This document shows positions 1-8,849 of a stretch of DNA of 64,000 bases, one piece after another. How positions within the stretch are numbered: position 1 is the stretch's first letter; every line of letters begins with the position of its first letter. The stretch lies in contig NZ_JADJNP010000001.1 in the NCBI RefSeq assembly GCF_016714275.1, positions 1,674,001 through 1,738,000 of the forward strand, in the 5' to 3' direction. The stretch comes from Tessaracoccus sp. Lineage in GTDB: Bacteria > Actinomycetota > Actinomycetes > Propionibacteriales > Propionibacteriaceae. The position numbers and the translations under genes were made by a program. The notes under the pieces were generated by a model, which did not search any database, was not told where the DNA came from, and worked only from the letters and a program-made list of their open reading frames with translations.

Positions 1-397
1 CCTCGCCGGGGACGAACCCGTCGGCGGTGACCTCCATCAAGCGCGGCACCCGGCGTGCGTGACGACTCCGCCGCGTCTCCGGCACCGGCTTCTCAGACAG
101 GGGTGCGGCGCGTCGGGGTGTGCGGGGGCGGATGATGTCGGTGAAGACGCTCCCGTCGCACTCGCGTACCTCCACCCGGACCGCGACGGTTCGGTCCTTG
201 GTGATGGCATCCATGAGCGGCCCGAACGTCGCCCGCGTCCACGCGCTCGCGTCCGGCGACGGGAACGGTGTTCCGTCCACGGTCGCGGCGAGGGTGCCGT
301 CCGCGGCGACGGTGACGAGGACGTGCGGCAGCTCAACCGGAACCGGCTGCTCGTCGTCGTCGTTCGGGTGGGATCGGCGCGGGCTGGTGAGGTTCAT
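1..397 (-). CDS. Conserved hypothetical protein of the transfer operon, 3' end outside the window
   Basis: Reading from an ATG at 397, the minus strand stays open to the window edge for about 132 codons. The start codon overlaps the stop of the VirB4-like gene as ATGA, so the two are probably translated together. The product is soluble-looking and begins MNLTSPRRSHPNDDDE. It has an acidic N-terminus, a central hydrophilic region, and an Arg-rich stretch near residues 100-120. I recognise no domain. In actinobacterial ICEs a small protein often sits between the VirB4 ATPase and the coupling protein, which fits this position. The gene is cut by the window edge, so its full length is unknown. 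Confidence 0.6.
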   Translation of the reverse strand, partial: MNLTSPRRSHPNDDDEQPVPVELPHVLVTVAADGTLAATVDGTPFPSPDASAWTRATFGPLMDAITKDRTVAVRVEVRECDGSVFTDIIRPRTPRRAAPLSEKPVPETRRSRHARRVPRLMEVTADGFVPGE

Positions 398-1878
398 CTG
401 TGGCCTCCTGCCGCGCGGCTGCTGGTGTCGAACAGGGCGAGCTCGGCAGGGTGCAACTGATGCTGGGTAACGAAGCTCCTGGCTTTGATCCGCCACAGCC
501 CTTGGCCGACGCCGAGGTTCGGCAAGAGCTGCTGCTCGGTGCCGGTCAGACCGAGGGCGGTCGCGGTCGGCCCGAGCTGGTCGGACTCCTGCCGGTACAC
601 GATCCTCGTCTCTGCGTTCGCGAGCAGCGAGTTGGCCAGGGACCGCATCGCTGAGCCTTGGTCGCCCACGTTGTCGAGGTCGGTGAGCTTGTGGAAGATC
701 AGCATGTTCGCGATCCCGTAGTGCCTGGCGAGTCGCCAGTGTGCGTCCATCCGCCGCAGCAGCGCCGGGTGGGACATGAGCCGCCAGGCTTCGTCGTAGA
801 TCACCCACCGCTGTCCGCCATTCGGGTCGAGCAGCGCGGACTCCATCCACGCCGACGAGCACGTCATCAACACCGAGATCAGCGTCGAGTTCTCCGTGAC
901 CCGGGACAGGTCGAGGGAGATCATCGGCAACGACGGATCGAACCTGACCGTGGACGGCCCATCGAACAGCCCGGCCAGGTCACCGGCCACGAGACGGCGC
1001 AGCGCGTGACCGACCAGCCGACCGTCCTCTGCCAGCCTGCCGTCGGCATCCGAACTGGGGGTCAGGATGCGTTCGACGACCATCGGCAGGATCGGCACAT
1101 CGTTCTCCCGCACCGTCTGGGTCAGGGCGATGTCGATCGCGGTGTGCTCCAACGGCGACAACCCTCGCGCGAGCACGGTCTCGGCGAGCGCGCCGATCAG
1201 GTCACGACGCCGGGCCGCAACCGTCGAGGCCCACTGCTCATCCGACAGCCCGGCGGGTCGGTGGCCCTCGTCGAGCGGGTTCAGGCGGGTGTTGAGGCCG
1301 TGGCCGAGGACGATCGCCCGGCCGCCGACGGCGTTGGCGACGGCGGTGTGCTCGCCCTTCGGGTCGCCGGGCACGTACACGCGCCGCCCGAACGGCAACG
1401 ACCGCGTGTAGAGCGACTTGGCGAGGCTCGACTTCCCGGAGCCGACGATCCCGGCCAGCACCACGTTCGGGGCGGTGATGATCCCGCGCGCGTACAACAC
1501 CCACGGGTCGTAGACGAAGCTCCCACCCGAGTACAGGTCCTGACCCACGAACACCCCATCCGCACCGAGACCACCCTCGGCGACGAACGGATACGCACCC
1601 GCCAACGTCGCCGACGTGTCCTGATGGCGGATCAGATGGAACCGGCCCGGCGTCCGCAACCGCGCGGCACCTGGCTCGCCGGCCTTCGGCAGGTAGACCG
1701 TGGCGCGCCGCTCGGTCCGCTCCTGCTCGGCCTTCGCCTTCGCGGCAGCGAGCACATTCTTGCGCTGCTCGGCATGCAAGCGGGCTTCTGCGCGGCGGCG
1801 CTGCTTGCGGAGCTTTCGGCGTTCCTTCGACGGTGCCACCAGAACGGCGGTGTGCAGCCGCTCGCGATCCTGGGTCAC
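394..1878 (-). CDS. VirB4/TraC-like conjugation ATPase
   Basis: This 494-residue protein should power assembly or substrate movement in the type IV secretion machine, acting at the inner face of the membrane. It has a Walker A motif (GIVGSGKSS) near residue 142 and a Walker B-like motif (WVIYDEAW) near residue 357. The segment between them matches the VirB4/TrwK layout. The N-terminus is a basic, coiled-coil-like stretch (KERRKLRKQRRRAEARL). I place the start at a GTG at 1878, which overlaps the upstream stop as GTGA. A longer reading upstream is only a shadow of the neighbouring gene. It is short for VirB4 (often 600-800 residues), as is common in actinobacterial elements where the SCO6880-type protein is a separate partner. 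Confidence 0.85.
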   Translation of the reverse strand: MTQDRERLHTAVLVAPSKERRKLRKQRRRAEARLHAEQRKNVLAAAKAKAEQERTERRATVYLPKAGEPGAARLRTPGRFHLIRHQDTSATLAGAYPFVAEGGLGADGVFVGQDLYSGGSFVYDPWVLYARGIITAPNVVLAGIVGSGKSSLAKSLYTRSLPFGRRVYVPGDPKGEHTAVANAVGGRAIVLGHGLNTRLNPLDEGHRPAGLSDEQWASTVAARRRDLIGALAETVLARGLSPLEHTAIDIALTQTVRENDVPILPMVVERILTPSSDADGRLAEDGRLVGHALRRLVAGDLAGLFDGPSTVRFDPSLPMISLDLSRVTENSTLISVLMTCSSAWMESALLDPNGGQRWVIYDEAWRLMSHPALLRRMDAHWRLARHYGIANMLIFHKLTDLDNVGDQGSAMRSLANSLLANAETRIVYRQESDQLGPTATALGLTGTEQQLLPNLGVGQGLWRIKARSFVTQHQLHPAELALFDTSSRAAGGHR

Positions 1879-2702
1879 AGCCCCAGCCCCCGCGCCTGCT
1901 TCACCGCAGCGATCTTCGTCGACTCGAACCACGACCCATCCCGCTTCGATGGCACATCCGCTCGCTTCGGCGCGCCTGGCGATGAGTACGACACCAGCAA
2001 CTCCGGGCCGTGCCGCATCGGGGACGGCCCGGCCAGCTCGGCATCCTGGGTCTCGGTGTCGGGTTCGGTGTAGCGGCGCAGCAGCGAGACGTAGCCGAGG
2101 TGCGGGTTGACGACCAGCGCGTAGTCGCCCGAGATCGCCACCTGGTCGTTGGTGCCCTCGCCGGGCTCGTCGTAGACGTACCCGTTCTCCAGCGCGGCCT
2201 GCGTGGTCTCGTCGCCGTAGTCCCACTGCGCGAGGTAGTCCACCGCATCGACATGCCCCAGCTCACCGAGGATGCGCAACGGCCTGTCGGCTTCATCGCC
2301 CTGGAGGAAGACCACGTTGACCCACCTGGACGGCGCGGCCTCCTCGACGGCGGGGTCGGGGTGCCAGGCGATCTTGCCGGCCGCGATGAAGCCCTCCGCG
2401 AGCCGGTCGTAGGCGTGGTCGACGAGGTTCGCCGCCTGGCGCAACTCCTCCGCAGCAGCCAGCGCGTCCCGAACCCCGGCCTCGTGGTTGCCGTCGTCGT
2501 TGAACGCGTGCGCGGCCTTGCGCTCGTGAACATCGGCGATCTGGTCGAGCACCTGCCGCAGCGACCGCATCCCCGACGACAGGTCACCGATCACCCCGTA
2601 CATCTGCGCGGGCTGATCGAAGCCCCGGCTCGCATGAGCCAGACCCCGCAGAGCCTCAGACGCCTCAGCGGCGTCGGCAGTCGAATCGAAGAACGTGGGC
2701 AT
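1875..2702 (-). CDS. Conserved hypothetical protein of the ICE transfer operon
   Basis: The protein is about 275 residues and begins MPTFFDSTADAAEASEALRG. The first half is alanine-rich and helical, with a region around DLSSGMRSLRQVLDQIADVHERKAAHAF that may form a coiled coil. The second half has beta-rich sequence ending in a basic tail. Two adjacent ATGs exist (2705 and 2702). The GGAGGT leader lies five bases before the second, so I chose 2702. Its stop overlaps the GTG of the VirB4-like gene, which argues for translational coupling. I do not recognise a named family. An accessory role in transfer is inferred from position only. Confidence 0.65.
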   Translation of the reverse strand: MPTFFDSTADAAEASEALRGLAHASRGFDQPAQMYGVIGDLSSGMRSLRQVLDQIADVHERKAAHAFNDDGNHEAGVRDALAAAEELRQAANLVDHAYDRLAEGFIAAGKIAWHPDPAVEEAAPSRWVNVVFLQGDEADRPLRILGELGHVDAVDYLAQWDYGDETTQAALENGYVYDEPGEGTNDQVAISGDYALVVNPHLGYVSLLRRYTEPDTETQDAELAGPSPMRHGPELLVSYSSPGAPKRADVPSKRDGSWFESTKIAAVKQARGLGL

Positions 2703-2728
2703 CATGGACCTCCCTGGTGCGTGTGACT

Positions 2729-2739
2729 GGGAGGTGCGC
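2729..2739 (-). promoter_or_regulatory. Weak copy of the recurring intergenic transfer-gene motif
   Basis: On the minus strand this reads GCGCACCTCCC, 27-37 bases before the start at 2702. It resembles the GCGCACCTGCC motif found before several other transfer genes in this window. It is the weakest match of the set. Confidence 0.3.
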
Positions 2740-2791
2740 TGAGTCATCCACTTCTCCGGTGGCTCGCGAACTCGCTCGATACGATGGGTTC

Positions 2792-3579
2792 GTGGGACGC
2801 ATTCCGGGGTATTACGAGTGGGACGACGATGACTTGACCCCGGGACGCAAGAAGGAGGGCGGGCTTCACCAGAACCTGTTCGATGCTGACGGCAGCTTGA
2901 AGGGAAGTGCGCGGTTCGTCCCTGCGGATGAGGTTGACCCCGATCCCGTCTATGTCACGGAGTACGTCACAGAGCACGTTTATGTTCCGGCTGAGGAAAG
3001 GCGCCTGACCCCAGAACAACAGGAGCTGGCTGATCTCATCAGCGAGGTGCTCATCGCGTTCATGGCCAAGGGAATCGAGCGGGCCAAGCCACACGTCAAG
3101 AGGTGGTGGACGGAGTCAGTTCGTCCATTCGTAGGCGAACAGCGCGTCCGGTTGTCCCAGCGGCGTCCAAGACGCCCGCTGAAGGCAGACCGCGTTTCCC
3201 TCGAATCTGACCGCCCTTCCGATGACTCCGAGTCAATCCTCCCAGCTCCAGGTCGCGCTGCAGGCCTCCCTCGCCCGAAGATGTCCAGCGCAGAAGCCCA
3301 AGCCCGGTATCTCGCAGCAATGGCCGCGCGCGCGTTCAGCGAGGAGCAGATGAGGATGGTTCGGAGCGCGGACATCCTCAGATCGGAGAACACCTCGCCG
3401 AGGTCGAAGCGAGGAGCGCGAACTGCCGCCCAGCGAGGTGCGGGAGCTGATGTCCAGGATGGTCACTGATCCTTCAATGCTCGGCGAAGAGACGCTGGCC
3501 GAGTTGGCAAGCGTGCTTGCGAGAGTCAATCGCCCTGCCCAGGAAGAGTTCCGCCAGCTACCCCAAGGACGCGACTGAG
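2792..3579 (+). pseudogene. Conserved ICE cargo gene broken by frameshift near 3,385-3,415
   Basis: A GTG at 2792 opens a frame beginning (V/M)GRIPGYYEWDDDDLTPG, followed by acidic and Pro-rich segments and an EERRLTPEQQELADL region. The C-terminal part contains MSSAEAQARYLAAMAARAFS. After about position 3385 the frame drifts into low-quality sequence and stops at 3469. Another frame then carries a convincing continuation, ELPPSEVRELMSRMVTDPSM then LGEETLAELASVL, to a TGA at 3579. One or two lost bases would explain this. It is the only plus-strand gene within the minus-strand transfer block, so it is probably cargo. I know similar proteins only as hypotheticals. The alternative is that the sequence has indel errors and the gene is intact. 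Confidence 0.6.
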
Positions 3580-3599
3580 TAGCTCCCACGCCCTTTGTT

Positions 3600-5069
3600 T
3601 TAGACCCTCCGGCAGAGCGGGAGCGCGGCGGCGGTGAACGCGGCGGCTTGCTGGCCGACGAGGAGCCGGGTCTCACAGGATGCCTGGATCGCGGCTTGCT
3701 CGATGGCGGCGACCGCGGCGTCGAGTTCCTCCACGGTGGGCGCGGAAACGGCGACCAGGCCGGTGTAGCGCAGGATGCCGTGCCCGGCGGTGAGGTCGGC
3801 TTCCTGCTGGAGCACGTCGTGGTACTCGGCGGTCTGGGAGGCGTCCTCGATCTGGCCGATCTTCGCGCGCTGGGCTTGGTCGGAGATGTGCTCGACCTTC
3901 TTCTTGCGGATGTCGCGGGCGGCCTGGTCGGAGCGCATCGGGGTGCAGATCAGCGAGAACGACCGCTGGATGCCGGTGGACAGCAGCACCGGCGACAAGA
4001 ACCCCGGATACACCAGCGACCGCGGCCACTCACTGACCCAGAGCACCGCGTGGTGAGCGGAGTCGGTGCGCAGCCGGCCCCAGGTCTCGGTGACTGCAAC
4101 CGGCCCCGCCGTGGCGAGCGACTGGCCGAGCCTGCCGTGACGTTCCAGAGTCGCAGCGATGGCCGGGTCATATGCCGAGCGCAGCATGACCGCGATCTGC
4201 CCTGGGGTGAGCCACTCCGAGGGTGACAGGTCGGCCGAGCGGAGCGCGGCGACGAGGGTGTTCATCTCTTGCCGCAGGACGGCGGCGGCACCGCGTATCC
4301 CGCCGCCGGCGGTTCTGATCTGCCGGGCGCTGGTCTTCATGTCCAGTGACAGCGAGAGCGTGGTGGCGTGGCGTTCGCCGGCGGGTCCGGCGCGGTCGAT
4401 GAGCTCTGCGTAGGTGTCGGCCGCCCACGATCCGTCCGGGGTGCCGTGGGTGGCCCACCATTCGGCGAGTCCGGTGCCGGAGTCTGGGAGGGTGCGTTCG
4501 AGGACTTGCAGGGTCGCGATTCGCCCGGACCGGCAGACGGTGGCGAGCACGCGGCCCCAGGAGGTGACGCGGCGTTCCTGCTCGCCGGGGTCGAGGAGCA
4601 CGAACGCGGGATGGGTGACCTCGCACACCACGGTCAGGGTGGCGGCGTGCGGGTCGTGGATCATCCCCGCGCTGGTCTCGGGGTCGGTGTACTCGCGCAA
4701 CCGCGCCATGTCACCGGGCAGCGCGAGCGTCCCGACGGGGCGCGGCACGACGATCCTGCGTCGGTACAGCAGTTGCCCGCCGGTGGTGCGCCACAGCCAC
4801 CAGCAGGCGATGGGCAGCCATTCCACGATCGGTCGGCCTGCGATGGGTATCCAGGTCAGCGCGGCGGCGAGTACCCAGACCGGGGCGGTGTAGGCGAGCA
4901 GCATCCCGCCGCCGGCGTAGAACGCACCGATCAACGTCGCTCCGCCGATCGCGAGGGTGATGAGCTGCGTCAGCGACAGCCCGAGGAGGACACCGCGTCG
5001 GGTGAGGCGGGAGAACTTCACCGGCACGAGCTCGCCCGCGGTCGGCCGGTCGTTGTTCGTGCTGCTCAT
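3600..5069 (-). CDS. SCO6880-family conjugation protein (PrgI-like N-terminus)
   Basis: This 489-residue protein starts with an SRLTRRGVLLGL leader and has two hydrophobic segments near residues 25-75, the layout of SCO6880-family proteins. These link a membrane anchor to a long cytoplasmic domain and pair with a separate VirB4 ATPase in actinobacterial type IV secretion systems. The soluble part runs from about residue 100 and contains no P-loop that I can see. The start ATG at 5069 lies three bases after the stop of the TrbL-like gene, so they share a transcript. Family membership is from recalled sequence character, mainly the N-terminal block. Confidence 0.8.
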   Translation of the reverse strand: MSSTNNDRPTAGELVPVKFSRLTRRGVLLGLSLTQLITLAIGGATLIGAFYAGGGMLLAYTAPVWVLAAALTWIPIAGRPIVEWLPIACWWLWRTTGGQLLYRRRIVVPRPVGTLALPGDMARLREYTDPETSAGMIHDPHAATLTVVCEVTHPAFVLLDPGEQERRVTSWGRVLATVCRSGRIATLQVLERTLPDSGTGLAEWWATHGTPDGSWAADTYAELIDRAGPAGERHATTLSLSLDMKTSARQIRTAGGGIRGAAAVLRQEMNTLVAALRSADLSPSEWLTPGQIAVMLRSAYDPAIAATLERHGRLGQSLATAGPVAVTETWGRLRTDSAHHAVLWVSEWPRSLVYPGFLSPVLLSTGIQRSFSLICTPMRSDQAARDIRKKKVEHISDQAQRAKIGQIEDASQTAEYHDVLQQEADLTAGHGILRYTGLVAVSAPTVEELDAAVAAIEQAAIQASCETRLLVGQQAAAFTAAALPLCRRV

Positions 5070-5072
5070 CGT

Positions 5073-6452
5073 CTACTCCTTCGGTGGGCGTGGCGCGGGC
5101 TGCGGGGGCTGCTTCGGCGGCGGTGACGGGTCGGTGCTCGGCGGTCGTGGTGCCGGGCTGGACGGCGGTGCCACCGCTGGCGATGCGGCGGGCGGTGGCG
5201 GTGTCTGCGCGGCTGCGTCGGCGGCGTGCTCGCCCTGGGCTCCCAGCGCCGTCCCGGCCTTCGGTCCGGCGGTGGCGGCACCCTTGGCGACACTCGCCCC
5301 GATCACCACGCCCGCGGCCACGGGGCCGGCCGCGGCTGCACCGCCCCCGCCCGCTGCGGCACCTCCACCGCCTGCCGCGCCTCCGCCGCTCGCAGCGGGA
5401 GTAGGTGCCGGGGTCTTCGGCGGTGGCGGCGCGCTGCTCCCGCTGCCGGAGCTTCCGCTCGCGTTGCCGCCGCCACTGCTGCCGTCGAGTACCTTCTTCG
5501 GGTCTCCGCCGCCTTGCGGCTTGGACGGGACCGGGATCGGGCGGTTGAGTGCGCTCTTGGCGTCCTGTTCGGAGCCGATCGCGTGGTACATGTCGAACCC
5601 GACGAACGCGATGAACTTGTAGGTGAGATACGGGGCGAACGCGGCCATCGCCATCAGCACGATCCCCGCGATGGGATCGCTGACCGAGGCGAGGTCGGCG
5701 TCGATGGGTGCGGAGACCTGGGTGATCGCGACGAGGAACATCACGACGAGGACGAGCTTGGAGCAGATCAGCGCGACGACGAACATCGCCCACTTCCCGA
5801 TCCATCCCCGGCTGGCGTCCCAGGATGCGCCGCTGAACGCGAGCGGAGCGAAGACGACCGCGACCAGCAGCAGCGCTTTCCTGACGAGAAGGGACAGCCA
5901 CACGATGGCGGCGGCGGTGATCGCAAGGCCGGCCATGAAGATGGTGATGATCGCTCCGACACCGGGGGCGGCGATATTGATCCCGACCAGCCCGGCGGCG
6001 AGGAGGGCGATCTTGTCGCCCATCGACTCGGTGGTCTCCCCGGCGGCCTGCACGATCCCGATGCACAGCTGATCGACGACTTCCAACAGCAGCGCCGTGA
6101 GCGTGATGACCACGAACGATCCGAGGACGGATTTGGCCAGTCCGAGCGCGGCGCGGGTGAGCGCGGTGGGGTCGCGGCGGATCAGGCCGGTGATGAGTTG
6201 GAGGCAGAAGAAGATCAGCATCACGAAGACCGCGATGCCGAACAGCAGGTTGTAGACGGCGACGTAGCCGGGCTTGGTGACATCCACCAGCGTGGTGGTG
6301 TCGAACACCGACCAGACCGCCTCGAACAGCCACCCGGCGGCGGCGCCCATCGCCTGGGCAAGCCAGTCGAACGGGGCCGCAACCAAGGAAGCGGCACCTT
6401 CGCCGACGGCATCGCACACCGAGGAGATCACGGGAACGTCGCACACGCCCAT
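5073..6452 (-). CDS. TrbL/VirB6-like polytopic channel protein
   Basis: The 459-residue product has about six to eight hydrophobic segments between residues 50 and 290, such as VYNLLFGIAVFVMLIFFCLQ and LLLVAVVFAPLAFSG. This is the pattern of TrbL/VirB6 inner-membrane channel components. The last 150 residues are a Gly/Ser/Pro/Ala-rich low-complexity tail (GSSGGGNASGSS, PPPPKTPAPTPAAS) that is probably disordered. It lies between the SCO6880-type gene and a small DUF6112-like gene on the same strand, the usual order in actinobacterial elements. The Pro/Ala tail varies widely among relatives. The function is inferred from topology and context. Confidence 0.75.
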   Translation of the reverse strand: MGVCDVPVISSVCDAVGEGAASLVAAPFDWLAQAMGAAAGWLFEAVWSVFDTTTLVDVTKPGYVAVYNLLFGIAVFVMLIFFCLQLITGLIRRDPTALTRAALGLAKSVLGSFVVITLTALLLEVVDQLCIGIVQAAGETTESMGDKIALLAAGLVGINIAAPGVGAIITIFMAGLAITAAAIVWLSLLVRKALLLVAVVFAPLAFSGASWDASRGWIGKWAMFVVALICSKLVLVVMFLVAITQVSAPIDADLASVSDPIAGIVLMAMAAFAPYLTYKFIAFVGFDMYHAIGSEQDAKSALNRPIPVPSKPQGGGDPKKVLDGSSGGGNASGSSGSGSSAPPPPKTPAPTPAASGGGAAGGGGAAAGGGGAAAAGPVAAGVVIGASVAKGAATAGPKAGTALGAQGEHAADAAAQTPPPPAASPAVAPPSSPAPRPPSTDPSPPPKQPPQPAPRPPKE

Positions 6453-6482
6453 GTCGAACTCCAGCTCTCGACGACCGGCGGC

Positions 6483-6803
6483 TCAGACCTGCTGGCCGAC
6501 GTTCCAGAAGAAGTTGATGAGCGTCACCGACGCGCCGCAGATCACCGCCGCGCCACAGGAGACGAGCACGCCGATCTTTCCGCGCGAAGCGAGATGCGGG
6601 TTTGACGAGTTGGCTCCGAAGCCCCACACGATCGCGGACACGATCAGCGCGAGGACGCTGAGGATCAGGCCGATGGTCATCACCGCGCCGACGATGGTGC
6701 GCAGCTGGTTGATCCCCGGCAACCCGTTGGTGTTGGGGTCGATGTTGATGTCCATCGGCACCAGCAGCGGCGCGGACATGACGTTGGCGAGCAGATCGAA
6801 CAC
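6483..6803 (-). CDS. DUF6112-like small membrane protein (copy 1)
   Basis: This 106-residue protein has two hydrophobic helices, one around VGAVMTIGLILSVLALIVSA and one around VLVSCGAAVICGASVTLINF, joined by a short polar loop rich in Gly, Asn and Ser. It resembles DUF6112 proteins, which are VirB2/pilin-like two-helix proteins found in actinobacterial conjugative elements. It starts with GTG at 6803. The neighbouring gene at 6956-7222 is a clear paralogue with the same two-helix plan (GLPGINQLRTIVGAVMT here, GLGGIGDLRAIVGALLT there). A structural subunit of the channel is the likely role, but this is inference. Confidence 0.7.
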   Translation of the reverse strand: MFDLLANVMSAPLLVPMDINIDPNTNGLPGINQLRTIVGAVMTIGLILSVLALIVSAIVWGFGANSSNPHLASRGKIGVLVSCGAAVICGASVTLINFFWNVGQQV

Positions 6804-6860
6804 GGTAGGTCTCCTTGGCGACGGGCGGCCCGCCCACGAACTCGCAGACGGGGTACACGC

Positions 6861-6878
6861 GACAGGTGCGCCCGCGCT
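6861..6878 (-). promoter_or_regulatory. Recurring intergenic transfer-gene motif
   Basis: On the minus strand this reads AGCGCGGGCGCACCTGTC. It lies about 60 bases before the GTG at 6803. Similar blocks (consensus GTGCGCACCTGCC) occur before the starts at 9542, 11447, 14652 and 38800. It may be a regulator binding site or part of a short cysteine-containing leader peptide. Confidence 0.4.
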
Positions 6879-6904
6879 CCCGCTCGGCCGGCAGCAGAGA
6901 CGAC

Positions 6905-6934
6905 GGTGCCCACGTCATTGAGGACGTGGGCACC
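6905..6934. terminator. Perfect 12-bp hairpin between the two DUF6112-like genes
   Basis: GGTGCCCACGTC and GACGTGGGCACC form a perfect 12-bp stem with a 6-base loop (ATTGAG). There is no obvious U-tract, so it could be a weak terminator, an attenuator, or an RNA-stabilising element that sets different levels for the two paralogous membrane proteins. Confidence 0.5.
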
Positions 6935-6955
6935 GCCGGGGTTGGGGGTTGCGGC

Positions 6956-7222
6956 TCAGAGTTGTTGCCCGAGGTTGAGGAGCCAGTTCATCCAGGCGAC
7001 GCCGCCTCCGGCAAGGACGGCGGCACCGAGGGATACGAGGACTCCGGTGCGTCCTTTGCTGGCAGTGGCGTAGTTGCCGTGGGCGGTCGCGATGGCCCAC
7101 ACGATCGCCGAGACGATCAGCATGAGGACGGCGACGATGAGGACGAAGGTCAAGAGCGCGCCGACGATGGCACGGAGGTCTCCGATGCCGCCGAGGCCGT
7201 CGAAGTCGGGAAAGACGCCCAT
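6956..7222 (-). CDS. DUF6112-like small membrane protein (copy 2)
   Basis: The product is 88 residues, starting MGVFPDFDGLGGIGDLRA. It has two hydrophobic helices and ends LNLGQQL, close to the LNFFWNVGQQV end of copy 1. The ATG at 7222 shares one base with the stop of the cell-wall hydrolase gene (TGATG), so translation is probably coupled. A longer open frame upstream is only antisense noise. As with copy 1, a pilin- or channel-like structural role in the secretion complex is inferred. Confidence 0.72.
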   Translation of the reverse strand: MGVFPDFDGLGGIGDLRAIVGALLTFVLIVAVLMLIVSAIVWAIATAHGNYATASKGRTGVLVSLGAAVLAGGGVAWMNWLLNLGQQL

Positions 7223-8838
7223 CACGCACCCACTTTGACTGTGACGTGGAGGTGGTCGTAGTGGCCACCGGTGATGGAGGCGGGGTCGTGCATGCCGCCG
7301 CCGTTGTAGGGGCGCCAGCCGTCGGCGTCTCGGGCGAGGGACCAGATTTGGCCTTGCCAGATGAGGTACTGGACGCCGAGTACGTCGGCGTTGTCTTTCA
7401 TCCAGTTCGTGACTCGCCACCCGGCTTCGAGCTGCGCGGGGTTGGGGCGTTGGCCGATCTGGTTGCCGAAGGTGATGTCGCAGGCGCGGCCGAGGGGATG
7501 CTCGGACTTCGTGCCGGGGCGGGGTGAGTAGCAGCCCCAGCCGGTGTCGGGGAACGCGGTGAGGGTCTGCTGGTAGAGGTGCAGCATCCGGGCGGTGATC
7601 TTGCCGTTGCTGGTGGGATCGTCGACGAGCCGGTCGGGGTCTCCGTCGACGCCGCCTGGCGCGCCGGGCGTGCCGGCGGTGTTGCAGGCGGCTGGTGATC
7701 CGCTGGTCGCGGTGGGGAGGTTCGCGGCTCCGTGCTGGTTGAGCCAGGCGGCGGCGTCGATGGCCTCACTGTTGGTGCCGCCGGGGCGGACCTCGAAGTG
7801 CAGGTGGGCTCCGGTGCTCATGCCCGAGCTGCCGACATCGCCGATGTGCTGCCCGGCGCTCACTCGGTCTCCGGCGTGGACGTGGATGCCGTGCTGCCAC
7901 ATGTGCGCGTAGGCGGTGGCGACGGTCTGGCCGTCGATGGTGTGCTCGATGACGATGAGGCCGCCGTAGCCGCCGGAGAACTCCGCGACGGTGACTACGC
8001 CGTCGGCGGCGGCGAGGATCGGGGTGCCGTCGGGTGCGGCGAAGTCGGTGCCGGTGTGCAGCTTCCGTTCCCCGGTGATCGGGTGCGTTCGCATCCCGAA
8101 CGGGGAGGTCAGCACCCAGGTGCCCTCGGGCAGTGGGAACACCACCCGCGACGACACCACTGCGGGGCCACTTGCTCCGAGCCCAGGCCCGCGGCTGCTG
8201 GTGAGGGCGGTGAGGATGGTTTCGGCGACGGGTTCGTAGTTGCGGTAGCGGTCGGGGTAGGCGGAGACCTCGACGGCTTGGGCGGCGGAGCCGGGGTCCA
8301 TCTGCTGCCAGCCGGGGATGTCGAGCAGGCCGCGCGGTGAGGGGTAGTTCGGGCCGGTCGGTCCGCCGAAGAACGCGCGGGCTTGGTAGGTGGGGTCCAT
8401 GAGTTCGGCGACGGTGCCCCAGCCGGATTGGGGGCGCATCTGGAACAGGCCGAGGCTGTCATGGTCGGAGCCGTTGCCGTCGTTGGGATAGTTCGCCGAC
8501 TCGGGGTAGGTGCCGGTGTTGGTGAGCATCCGCAACGTGGACTCGGTGAGCGCGGCCATGAGCGCGATCTTGATTCCGGGCCGTCCTACCTCGCCTTGGC
8601 CGTTGCCGATGGCGATGATCGTGGCCGCGTGGGTGAGCTGCTGACGATTGAGGGTGGAGGTCTCACCGTTCGCGGTGGTCACGGTGAGCGAGTCCGGGAT
8701 CGGGCCGAGGTTCACAGTCCCTGCGGGGGTGACGCAGTGGGCGGCGGCGGGGTTCATCAGCACGCCAATTCCGAGCAGTGTGGCGGCGGGTGCGAAGAAC
8801 ATAAGCGCGAGGGCTGCGATGGCGAGTTTGCGGAACAC
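7222..8838 (-). CDS. Multi-domain cell-wall hydrolase: transglycosylase-like, M23 peptidase and M15-like domains
   Basis: The 538-residue protein would open the peptidoglycan for the conjugation channel. It starts at a GTG with a hydrophobic segment (residues 3-33) acting as signal or anchor. Residues about 55-200 look like a lysozyme-type transglycosylase (ALTESTLRMLTNTG, SLGLFQMRPQSGWG). Residues about 225-370 form an M23 LytM domain with HTGTDF, AYAHMW and HLHFE metal-binding motifs. The last 135 residues carry HPLGRACD and HYDHLHV, as in M15/VanY-like peptidases. It sits among the secretion genes and overlaps the downstream start by one base. Three putative catalytic modules in one protein is more than the usual pair. 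Confidence 0.82.
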   Translation of the reverse strand: MFRKLAIAALALMFFAPAATLLGIGVLMNPAAAHCVTPAGTVNLGPIPDSLTVTTANGETSTLNRQQLTHAATIIAIGNGQGEVGRPGIKIALMAALTESTLRMLTNTGTYPESANYPNDGNGSDHDSLGLFQMRPQSGWGTVAELMDPTYQARAFFGGPTGPNYPSPRGLLDIPGWQQMDPGSAAQAVEVSAYPDRYRNYEPVAETILTALTSSRGPGLGASGPAVVSSRVVFPLPEGTWVLTSPFGMRTHPITGERKLHTGTDFAAPDGTPILAAADGVVTVAEFSGGYGGLIVIEHTIDGQTVATAYAHMWQHGIHVHAGDRVSAGQHIGDVGSSGMSTGAHLHFEVRPGGTNSEAIDAAAWLNQHGAANLPTATSGSPAACNTAGTPGAPGGVDGDPDRLVDDPTSNGKITARMLHLYQQTLTAFPDTGWGCYSPRPGTKSEHPLGRACDITFGNQIGQRPNPAQLEAGWRVTNWMKDNADVLGVQYLIWQGQIWSLARDADGWRPYNGGGMHDPASITGGHYDHLHVTVKVGA

Positions 8839-8849
8839 GACGCCACCTG

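Noticed and set aside
658..2073. Long plus-strand open frame (471 codons) opposite the VirB4-like gene
   Set aside because: It is an Arg/His/Pro-rich antisense frame caused by high GC content; the minus strand has clear ATPase motifs.
5226..6605. Plus-strand frame of 459 codons opposite the TrbL-like gene
   Set aside because: Low-complexity Asp/Glu/Arg/Gly composition without motifs; the minus frame has transmembrane segments.
4711..6933. 740-codon minus-strand frame overlapping several transfer genes
   Set aside because: Extremely Arg-rich, spans three better-supported genes, and has no ribosome site.
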